From CAYYYA01 sp964487895 (GTDB taxonomy: Bacteria; Patescibacteriota; Patescibacteriia; UBA1558; 2-01-FULL-52-15), in the NCBI GenBank assembly GCA_964487895.1, contig CAZASM010000013.1, positions 1-28,077 on the forward strand: 28,077 nt of DNA, given 5' to 3'. The notes under the pieces were generated by a model, which was not told the DNA's origin, did not search any database, and saw only the letters and a list, made by a program, of their open reading frames with translations. Every line of letters starts with the position of its first letter. Position 1 is the stretch's first letter. The position numbers and the translations under genes are program-made. Shown here piece by piece: positions 21,902 through 28,077 of this stretch.

Positions 21902-22453
21902 ATGACCGAAAAAGCTCGCATTTTTTTTGCCTTAGAAATACCTTTACCAATCAAGCGTTTATTGATCCGGTCTTTTGCTGATTTGAAATTAACAACACCG
22001 ATGAAGCCGGCCTCACCTGAATTCATGCATTTGACTTTGAAATTCTGGCCAATGTTCCCGATGCATGAATTACCGCAATTAATCAAAGCTTTGACTTTGG
22101 TAGCGGATCAGTCCAAACCTGTACCGTTGCTTTTTAATAAAGCTGAAATTTTCGGCGGCAAAACAGCTCGTGCTTTGGTTCTCAGTACTGTTGTTAGCGA
22201 AGAGTTGGGTGAGTTACGAGAGTTATTGGAACAAACTTTGGTTCAACAGCATTTGGCAGATCCAGAACCTCGTTTGTTTCGACCTCATGTCACTATCGCT
22301 CGACCAACAGCTACGTTATCAGCCGCTGATAAAATTAAATTTCTCAAGTGCCGTGTTAATATGGAGACAGAAAGCTCTCGTTTAACCCTCTATGAAAGCC
22401 GCCGCACACCATATGGGAGAGAGTATGATCCACTGCTTGAGTTGCCCTTGTAA
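21902..22453 (+). CDS. thpR: RNA 2',3'-cyclic phosphodiesterase
   Basis: 183 residues from the ATG at 21902. The frame is open upstream, but that part is repeat-derived and not protein-like. It belongs to the 2H phosphoesterase superfamily, with the two catalytic motifs HLTL (43-46, FMHLTLKF) and HVTI (129-132, FRPHVTIAR) and the family start RIFFALEIP. It should open 2',3'-cyclic phosphates on RNA ends. The surrounding blocks FGGKTARALVLS and RLTLYESR match ThpR/LigT proteins. The neighbour 24 nt downstream is a hypothetical membrane protein; cotranscription is possible. The spacing gives no functional link. Confidence 0.92.
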   Translation: MTEKARIFFALEIPLPIKRLLIRSFADLKLTTPMKPASPEFMHLTLKFWPMFPMHELPQLIKALTLVADQSKPVPLLFNKAEIFGGKTARALVLSTVVSEELGELRELLEQTLVQQHLADPEPRLFRPHVTIARPTATLSAADKIKFLKCRVNMETESSRLTLYESRRTPYGREYDPLLELPL

Positions 22454-22477
22454 CTGAAGGATTAATAGTACTAAATC

Positions 22478-23122
22478 ATGATAAAAATTTCTCCAACTAA
22501 AATTACATTTTCATCAAAATTTTTTAATCTTGATTTACCCAATGATGAAAATTTGAAAATGGTTATAATTGATACTAGAAAGGTTGTTGGCCTAAATTCA
22601 TCTTACTTTATTTCACTGTTCTTCGATTCCAAAAATAAAGTTTTTAGTCCCTGGTATGGAAATATCGTCTATAATATTTTATGGTTTTTATATGGCGCTA
22701 TATATCCGACTGGGAGTCATAAAACTCCTACCACCGTCAATGGTCAGGAACAAATAAAAAACACTATAGATGAACTACGAACGAATGGCTATGACGTAGT
22801 TGATATCGAAAATGAATTTCAAAAAATTCTCGCTGAAAGGCCGGACAAAAAATTACAGGCAGGAACGATTGAGTGGAAAAAAGATAAAATTTGGGGGTTT
22901 ACAGCCATCTTATTAGTTTTTATTAGTTTGATTGGCTTAGTTTATTATAAAGGAAACGTGGATGGTAGTGATGGATTTATAGCGATTCCCATTTTTGTTA
23001 CTATTACTATCATTTTGATAGGTTTAGTAACTATTTTTACTAAAACAAAACATTTCCTCTGGAAATTACTATTTTTAATAATAGTCCTAGCAATCATAGG
23101 AAGTGTGATTGATATATTATAA
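22478..23122 (+). CDS. Hypothetical membrane protein
   Basis: 214 residues. The N-terminal half is soluble, with a short hydrophobic segment (64-75, VYNILWFLYGAI) and a repeat-free acidic helix (90-115). Three C-terminal hydrophobic segments follow: about 138-155, 166-188 and 192-213. I recognise no domain. Its codons are clearly A/T-richer, with a high Lys/Asn/Ile content, compared with the flanking genes, which may mean later acquisition or relaxed selection. It starts 24 nt after thpR. No Shine-Dalgarno is seen. The gene call rests on length and membrane pattern. Confidence 0.7.
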   Translation: MIKISPTKITFSSKFFNLDLPNDENLKMVIIDTRKVVGLNSSYFISLFFDSKNKVFSPWYGNIVYNILWFLYGAIYPTGSHKTPTTVNGQEQIKNTIDELRTNGYDVVDIENEFQKILAERPDKKLQAGTIEWKKDKIWGFTAILLVFISLIGLVYYKGNVDGSDGFIAIPIFVTITIILIGLVTIFTKTKHFLWKLLFLIIVLAIIGSVIDIL

Positions 23123-23204
23123 ATAATTATATTCTCTTCAGGAGTATACTCCTGTTCAACGGGATTGATTATTGATTATTTTTCTGCTACGGTTAGCCAT
23201 AAGT

Positions 23205-23912
23205 ATGAACCACATTGAGCTTCTCGGAGTGAATATTGCGACTCTAAAACCAGCAGAAATCCAGTCTTTGCTGGCTGATTTTTTGCATACTGCCGGATTA
23301 AAGCAGATTGTGACCGTTAATCCAGAATTTTTGGTTACTGCTCATTCAGATAAAGAGTTTCAAGCTATTTTGAACTCAGCTTCGTTGGCTTTGCCTGATG
23401 GAGTAGGAATTGTCTACATTGGTAAATTGGTTGGGCAGAAAATTTCTCTGATGAATCGAATGACGGGAGTTGAGCTGACTCATTCACTCTTGAAGTTAGC
23501 GGAAGCAGAACAAAAATCTGTCGAGGTTATTATTCCGGAGAATTCACTGTCATCTAAAGAAGAAATTCTTAGCAGTGTGCAAAAACTGTATCCACAAGGT
23601 ATTGTGAGGGTTGTTTCTGTCAACGAGATTAATGAACAGGCACCACAAGCTGATATTCTCCTTGTGGCGCTGGGAGCTCCAGAGCAAGAGAAGTGGATTT
23701 GGTCACGCCGAGAGAAATTATTAGGCACGAAGGTTGCTGTTGGGGTAGGGGGGACGTTTGACTTTATTTCTGGTAAAATAAGCCGAGCACCACAGTGGAT
23801 GCGATCTGCTGGCCTAGAATGGCTCTGGAGGTTATTTCAAGAGCCTCGTAGGCGTTTTAGACGCATTATACGGGCCGTTATCGTGTTTCCGTGGCTGGTG
23901 TTAACAAAATAA
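23205..23912 (+). CDS. WecG/TagA/CpsF family glycosyltransferase
   Basis: 235 residues from the ATG at 23205, chosen because MNHIELLGVNIATLKPAEI is the usual family start. Motifs: TVNPEFLV (37-44), PDGVGIV (64-70), NRMTGVEL (84-91), VALGAPEQEKWIW and GVGGTFDFISGKISRAPQWMRSAGLEWLWRLFQEPRR. Members transfer N-acetylmannosamine-type sugars to lipid-linked GlcNAc in teichoic-acid or polysaccharide synthesis. The family's usual FLLGG donor loop reads VEVIIPENSLSS, a notable deviation. The C-terminus is basic and amphipathic for membrane binding. It probably works on the same surface glycan pathway as the glycosyltransferase at 14560, but this is inference. Confidence 0.9.
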   Translation: MNHIELLGVNIATLKPAEIQSLLADFLHTAGLKQIVTVNPEFLVTAHSDKEFQAILNSASLALPDGVGIVYIGKLVGQKISLMNRMTGVELTHSLLKLAEAEQKSVEVIIPENSLSSKEEILSSVQKLYPQGIVRVVSVNEINEQAPQADILLVALGAPEQEKWIWSRREKLLGTKVAVGVGGTFDFISGKISRAPQWMRSAGLEWLWRLFQEPRRRFRRIIRAVIVFPWLVLTK

Positions 23913-23922
23913 TATTCGGTAA

Positions 23923-23942
23923 GGACAGGTCTAGACCTGTCC
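23923..23942. repeat. Perfect 20-bp palindrome between wecG-like gene and gltX
   Basis: GGACAGGT and its complement ACCTGTCC flank CTAG. It is flanked by CCTAC-type bases and resembles dispersed GTAGGGACAGG palindromes. It can act as a terminator-like hairpin, but no U-tract follows. Confidence 0.75.
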
Positions 23943-23963
23943 CTACGTGACATCATAAACTTC

Positions 23964-25388
23964 ATGAAAAAAATAATAACCCGTTTCGCTCCCTCACCCA
24001 CCGGCTATCTCCACCTCGGTGGTCTGCGCACTGCCTTGTACTCTTGGCTTTGGGCCCGACAGAATAGCGGCAAGTTTATTTTACGTTTGGAAGACACAGA
24101 CCGTGAACGTTTGGTCGAAGGAGCAGAAGAGAAATTATTATCTGTTTTAAAACAGTTAGGTTTAGAGCACGATGAATATTACAAGCAGTCTGATCGTTTA
24201 GAGCTTTACCGGGCAACGGCAGATGAATTAATCGACAAAGGCTTAGCCTATCGTTGTAACTGTACAGCGGAAAGACTCGATGAGATGCGTCAGAAGCAAA
24301 CTGAAGCCAAGCAAGCTCCTAAATATGACGGACACTGTCGTGAGTTAAATATTTCTGCTGACGAGAAGCACGTGGTTCGTTTCAAAATTCCGACAGACAA
24401 AACAGTGACTTACAAAGACGTTATACGTGGTGAGATGTCTCTAGCTACTTCAGAGTTGGATGATTTTGTCCTACTTAAATCTGATGGTTGGCCAACTTAC
24501 CACTTAGCCATGTTAGTTGACGACCACGCGATGGGAATTACTCATGTGATTCGCGCTGAAGAATGGCTACCTTCACTGCCAAAACACGCCTTATTATACG
24601 ATGCACTGGGCTATGAACGACCGGAGTTTGTTCACCTACCGTTATTGTTGAATCCTGACAAATCGAAGCTATCTAAACGTCAAGGAGATGTGGCTGTGGA
24701 AGATTTCTTGGCTAAAGGTTATTTGGCTTCGGCCTTGATTAACTATGTTGCTTTGCTTGGCTGGCACGCAGCCGATGACCGAGAATTTTTCACTCTGGAA
24801 GAATTAAAGCAACAATTTTCTTTGGAACGTTTGCAGAAGTCTGGCGCAGTCTTTGATGTCGAGAAATTAAATTGGTACAACAGTCATTATATCCGCCAAG
24901 CAGTTGAACAGGGCAGTGGTGATGACTTTGATTACGTCATAAGCTTTGTTCGAGAGCGAGTATTGCCCAAAGTGGAAGCTGATATACTATTACGTTTGGT
25001 CAAAGTCTATTCGGCTCGACTAGAATATTTGTCGCTCTTAGCAGAACGCAGTACATACATTTTTGCCTTGCCTGATTATCCTGCTCAGATGTTGATCTTC
25101 AAAAAAAGTAATCTCGAAGCTACTACTAAAGGCTTAGCCTTGGCTATGGCAACCTTAGAATCTGCTTCAGAACCTGATTGGGCCACTGCTACACAGCTGG
25201 AAACCAAGTTGAAAGAAGCAACGACAGCAGCTGGTCTGACCTTTGGTGATCTGATGTGGCCTGTTCGCGTCGCTTTGAGTGGCGCAGAGCATAGTCCGTC
25301 ACCAGCAGAGTTAGCTTGGATTCTTGGTCGAAAGGAAACAATACGTAGAATAACTTTGGCTAGTGAGAAACTGAAAACTGTGGTATAA
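23964..25388 (+). CDS. gltX: Glutamate-tRNA ligase (GluRS)
   Basis: 474 residues, the normal length. It charges tRNA-Glu, and tRNA-Gln if the enzyme is non-discriminating. The class I signatures are FAPSPTGYLHLGGLRTAL (8-25, HIGH-type) and KLSKRQG (235-241, KMSKS-type). The zinc-type site C98, C100 and C125 is present; the fourth ligand His127 of the E. coli enzyme is Glu here, with His124 nearby. The C-terminal anticodon-binding domain is complete. The last codons GTGGTATAA are also the extended -10 of the next gene. A tRNA-Gln gene in the window makes the discrimination question relevant, but it cannot be settled by eye. Confidence 0.97.
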   Translation: MKKIITRFAPSPTGYLHLGGLRTALYSWLWARQNSGKFILRLEDTDRERLVEGAEEKLLSVLKQLGLEHDEYYKQSDRLELYRATADELIDKGLAYRCNCTAERLDEMRQKQTEAKQAPKYDGHCRELNISADEKHVVRFKIPTDKTVTYKDVIRGEMSLATSELDDFVLLKSDGWPTYHLAMLVDDHAMGITHVIRAEEWLPSLPKHALLYDALGYERPEFVHLPLLLNPDKSKLSKRQGDVAVEDFLAKGYLASALINYVALLGWHAADDREFFTLEELKQQFSLERLQKSGAVFDVEKLNWYNSHYIRQAVEQGSGDDFDYVISFVRERVLPKVEADILLRLVKVYSARLEYLSLLAERSTYIFALPDYPAQMLIFKKSNLEATTKGLALAMATLESASEPDWATATQLETKLKEATTAAGLTFGDLMWPVRVALSGAEHSPSPAELAWILGRKETIRRITLASEKLKTVV

Positions 25389-25412
25389 TATTTGGTGACT
25401 AGGCTTGTCACC
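25381..25412 (+). promoter_or_regulatory. Extended -10 promoter of the coiled-coil M23 gene, within the gltX stop codon, plus inverted repeat
   Basis: TGGTATAAT (TG at 25381-25382, TATAAT at 25384-25389) includes the gltX TAA stop (25386-25388). GGTGAC (25394-25399) and GTCACC (25407-25412) form an inverted repeat ending at the ATG (25413). No clear -35. Confidence 0.65.
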
Positions 25413-26693
25413 ATGAAAATAAATACCAACATAACATTTAATCAGTTTTTAAAGTTTGGACGTCGTTTCGCTATGATAGCGGTAACGGCTATTTTTGTTG
25501 TTCAGCAAGCTATTTTGCCTGTTTGGGCAGCTGCTGAATACACGCTGGATAATGCTTATGATCAAGAAATATGGCAATTGAATAAGAAAATAGACGAGAA
25601 ACGCCAAGCGGCTCAAGAGCTACAGCGTCAGGTTGATATTTATAAAAAAGCTCTCGCTGAAAAGCAAAAAAAAATTACCACCTTGAACGGTCAGATTGGT
25701 GAGATTACGGCTTCTATTGCTAAGGTGTCACTGGAAGCAGATGCTTTGGAGCTACAAGTTCAAGAGGTGAATCTTCGTCTGGCCAGTACAGACCTGAAAA
25801 TCGCAGCCAAAGAATCAGAAATTGCCAAACAAAAACAGAGTATCGGTGAGATTATTCGCTTGCTCGATGCGCATTATCAAGGAGATAATTTGCTAGCTAT
25901 TTTGGCAACGAATAAAAATCTTGGTGATTACATGGACACTCAGCAGACTTTTCAAGTGTTGCAGGATAGTCTATATGCCGATTTGGAACATATGGGCAAG
26001 CTCAAAGTTAGCATGGTGGCTGATCAACAAGATTTACAAGGTCATCAAGAGAAGCTCGGTGATTTGCAAGAACAGCTCGATGGCAAAAAAGATCAATTAC
26101 TTTCTCAGAAATATTCCAAAGATTCTTTGATCAAAAATACCAAAGGTGAAGAAAGTAAGTATCAAGCTTTATTGAAAGAAGCGAAAGCAGAGGCAGCACA
26201 GATTAGTAGTGATATTAGTAATTTAGAAACAGTTGCTCGTGAGAAGTTGAATCGTAACGTTAAACAAAAAGGCTCTCTGGGCGATGATGAGGATTTTGGT
26301 TGGCCGACTATTTCACACGTCATTAATTCTAACTTTCATGACCCAGAATATCCTTTCCGTAAAGTTTTCGAGCATCCAGGTATCGATCTGAAAGCAAAGC
26401 AAGGTACCGAGATTCGAGCGGCTAAATCGGGCTATGTCGGCAAAGCTAAGAATGCGGGTAAGGGTTATAGCTACGTCTTGATAGTGCACGATAATAATCT
26501 TTCCACCGTTTATGGTCATTTGAGTAAGATTATTGTTACTGATGATACTTTTGTCACTAAAGGTCAGATTATTGGCTATTCAGGCGGTACACCAGGAACG
26601 ACAGGAGCAGGTCCTTTTGTTACCGGTCCACATCTACATTTTGAAGTTAGGTTAAACGGAATTCCGGTTGATCCTTTGAATTATTTACCTTAA
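25413..26693 (+). CDS. Coiled-coil M23 peptidase (EnvC/NlpD-like activator type)
   Basis: 426 residues from the ATG at 25413. An in-frame TTG at 25392 exists but lies in the promoter region. The signal peptide is about 16-41 (FGRRFAMIAVTAIFVV...WAAA). Residues about 50-270 form a long coiled coil (heptads of KKIDEKRQAAQELQRQV type). The LytM domain is at about 305-426 with H321 and D325 (FEHPGIDLKA), H369 (YGHLS), and H407/H409 (GPHLHFEV). All catalytic ligands are present, so it can be active. The layout resembles EnvC and PcsB, which act at the division site. It may be the division-linked hydrolase, while the protein at 12770 is the general one. Confidence 0.93.
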   Translation: MKINTNITFNQFLKFGRRFAMIAVTAIFVVQQAILPVWAAAEYTLDNAYDQEIWQLNKKIDEKRQAAQELQRQVDIYKKALAEKQKKITTLNGQIGEITASIAKVSLEADALELQVQEVNLRLASTDLKIAAKESEIAKQKQSIGEIIRLLDAHYQGDNLLAILATNKNLGDYMDTQQTFQVLQDSLYADLEHMGKLKVSMVADQQDLQGHQEKLGDLQEQLDGKKDQLLSQKYSKDSLIKNTKGEESKYQALLKEAKAEAAQISSDISNLETVAREKLNRNVKQKGSLGDDEDFGWPTISHVINSNFHDPEYPFRKVFEHPGIDLKAKQGTEIRAAKSGYVGKAKNAGKGYSYVLIVHDNNLSTVYGHLSKIIVTDDTFVTKGQIIGYSGGTPGTTGAGPFVTGPHLHFEVRLNGIPVDPLNYLP

Positions 26694-26747
26694 GGCGGAA
26701 GATCATTATTAGTTTTAAATTTTATCCTCGGCCATGATGACAGAGCG

Positions 26748-27305
26748 ATGAAAGGTTTTGTACAGTTGATATTATTGTTAATAGCCGTTTTGGGGCTGCT
26801 TTTTTATTCGAATATTAGCCTGGCGCAGAGGATTGCTCTTTATGACTCTGTTCCTTCGACTAACGAGCTATACAAGTTGCAATATTGTTTAGAAGATAGT
26901 GATTGTCAGGTAGTGAAATGGCATGATTGTAATCAATGTCAGTATTCACGCTCTATGAATCAGCGTTTTTCTAAGTATTTCTATGACAATGCAGATTATT
27001 TTAATTATCCTATAGGGTTTAATAGGCATTATTGTGACGCTCTGGCAGAGATTGCTAGTCGCGCAAAAAATTCAGAAAGTTTAACTGATTTAACCCAGCC
27101 AAAGATAAATTGTGAGAACAGGCAAGTAGATTTAGAAGAGGCAGTTGGTAGCAAATGCGATCCGGTTGTTAAGCAATGTTATTCTCTGTGTGCGGGTGAG
27201 AACAAAACCACGCATCGCTGTTCTTACGATAGTTATGATCAGAAATTTTATGATATCTACTTAGCTCCAATCATTGACCCTGTTGGTAAAGGAGATACTC
27301 TATGA
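26748..27305 (+). CDS. Cysteine-rich exported protein of unknown function
   Basis: 185 residues. The signal peptide is 1-26 (FVQLILLLIAVLGLLFYSNISLAQ). The mature part has ten cysteines, including a CxxC-like CNQC at about 61-64 and a paired group (CDPVVKQCYSLC), and many Tyr and Asp. Disulfides are likely if the protein is extracytoplasmic. I recognise no family. The TGA stop overlaps the ATG of the sensor gene (ATGA at 27302-27305), a tight translational coupling. It may therefore be the ligand-binding or accessory partner of that sensor, but this is inference from position only. Confidence 0.75.
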   Translation: MKGFVQLILLLIAVLGLLFYSNISLAQRIALYDSVPSTNELYKLQYCLEDSDCQVVKWHDCNQCQYSRSMNQRFSKYFYDNADYFNYPIGFNRHYCDALAEIASRAKNSESLTDLTQPKINCENRQVDLEEAVGSKCDPVVKQCYSLCAGENKTTHRCSYDSYDQKFYDIYLAPIIDPVGKGDTL

Positions 27306-28077
27306 AAATAAGTTGGATTTTTTTATTTTTTCTCGCTTTTCTCTTGGTCGCCATTTTGCCTTTTTTATTCGTCGTCTATTTGTTATTGGGAGATGTGCAG
27401 CGTTTCGGTGGAGCAGATATTTTACAATTGATCCAACAATGGCCGTGGTATTTTTTGGCTAGTTATTTGTTTGTTAGTTTAGCGGTTAGTGTCTTATTGG
27501 TGAGCCTGCTGAGTAAGCCGTTACGCGAGTTAGCTCGACTAGCCAGTAAGATGGCTGATGGCGAGTGGGGAAGCGGAATCAAAGCGCCTACTATGTTGGG
27601 CTTCACGGTGCATGAGGTAGAGGATTTAGCTACCTCAGTAGAAGGCGTGCGAAAAAAAATAGTTCAATCTAATCAAGAGTTAGAGTCTCAAGTAGCTGAA
27701 AGAACTTGGGATTTGCACGTCAAGATTAATCAGTTAACTAACGCGGAAAAAAGGATATCGTCAGTTAATCAACTATTATCTGAGGCTTTAGCACAGAATG
27801 AACGACAGAATGTGCTGTTGCAGGATGTTATTGATAATATTGCTGTCGGCACTATCATTAGCCGTGCTCCCAACATGGCACCCGATTTCATTAATCATCG
27901 TGCTGAACAGTTATTACCCAAACCTGTGACTGGAGCGACTTATAGCGAAAGATATCAGCTATTTAAATTAGATAAAAAAAGTTTTTATCCAGCTGAATTA
28001 TTACCAGTCAATGCCAGTTTCCGTTCGGGCAAAAGTGAGTACAAAGAGGATATTTTAGTTAAACAAGCTAATGGGAG
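27302..28077 (+). CDS. Sensor protein with two TM helices, HAMP and PAS (3'-truncated by window)
   Basis: The frame is open from the ATG at 27302 to the window end, 258 codons. It has two transmembrane helices at about 5-30 and 48-70 separated by only about 17 residues (GDVQRFGGADILQLIQQW). A HAMP-like segment follows (72-120, SKPLRELARLASKMADGEWG...VHEVEDLATSVEGV). Next is a helical coiled-coil linker (125-175, VAERTWDLHVKINQLTNAEKRIS). A PAS-like domain begins near 178 (VLLQDVIDNIAVGTIIS). The catalytic part lies outside the window; a histidine kinase is most likely, but a diguanylate cyclase is possible. Sensing is probably membrane- or partner-mediated because the external loop is tiny. 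Confidence 0.75.
   Translation, partial: MKISWIFLFFLAFLLVAILPFLFVVYLLLGDVQRFGGADILQLIQQWPWYFLASYLFVSLAVSVLLVSLLSKPLRELARLASKMADGEWGSGIKAPTMLGFTVHEVEDLATSVEGVRKKIVQSNQELESQVAERTWDLHVKINQLTNAEKRISSVNQLLSEALAQNERQNVLLQDVIDNIAVGTIISRAPNMAPDFINHRAEQLLPKPVTGATYSERYQLFKLDKKSFYPAELLPVNASFRSGKSEYKEDILVKQANG

Noticed and set aside
1..28077. CRISPR array, toxin-antitoxin pair or restriction-modification system
   Set aside because: No regularly spaced repeat-spacer units, and no recognisable toxin, antitoxin, methylase or nuclease gene; the SET protein is not a DNA methylase.

Overview
The window looks like a chromosomal segment of a Candidate Phyla Radiation (Patescibacteria) bacterium, probably of the Parcubacteria type. 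This is inferred from gene content, not from a phylogenetic marker search. The clues are a cohesin-domain membrane protein with a C-terminal anchor, a secreted protein built of wall-associated-type repeats, a short PriA without ATPase motifs, an ECF sigma factor paired with a three-helix membrane protein, a single-domain EamA transporter, two M23 peptidases, very short intergenic regions, and mostly absent Shine-Dalgarno sequences. There is no rRNA, CRISPR array, transposase or integrase.

Layout. 1-1246 (+) is the 3' part of dnaX. 1345-5925 (-) holds a DEAD-box RNA helicase, an MgtA-type Mg2+ P-type ATPase and a small exported helical protein. 6159-7461 (-) is an ECF sigma factor followed 4 nt later by its probable membrane partner. 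7470-9421 (-) is a distinct block: a 138-codon ORF, a divergent PRPP synthetase and a 67-residue two-helix membrane protein. Each has its own TTGACA promoter and rho-independent terminator, two start with GTG behind a strong Shine-Dalgarno, and the DNA is visibly GC-richer than its surroundings. 9587-10009 (-) is a half-size EamA transporter, divergent from the cohesin-domain protein (10136-11905, +). A tRNA-Gln(CTG) with encoded CCA follows. 12122-12638 (-) has a small hypothetical gene and a YdeI/OmpD-associated protein. 12770-16077 (+) has an M23 peptidase, a SET-domain protein and a membrane glycosyltransferase.

16206-21575 (-) reads as one operon from a perfectly spaced promoter: a secreted repeat protein, a MEMO/LigB-like protein, a degenerate PriA, peptide deformylase and methionyl-tRNA formyltransferase. 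The last two genes cover both ends of the formyl-methionine cycle. 21902-28077 (+) has an RNA 2',3'-cyclic phosphodiesterase, a hypothetical membrane protein, a WecG/TagA glycosyltransferase, glutamyl-tRNA synthetase, a coiled-coil M23 peptidase, a cysteine-rich exported protein, and the start of a HAMP/PAS sensor protein that runs off the end.

The most interesting points are the ATPase-dead PriA, the bacterial SET/post-SET protein, the self-contained 7.5-9.4 kb block with two near-duplicate promoters, several promoters placed so close to start codons that transcripts should be leaderless or nearly so, promoters fused to neighbouring stop codons or terminators, and 7-bp-period repeats at three separate gene boundaries. 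I see no defence system or large undescribed multi-gene system.
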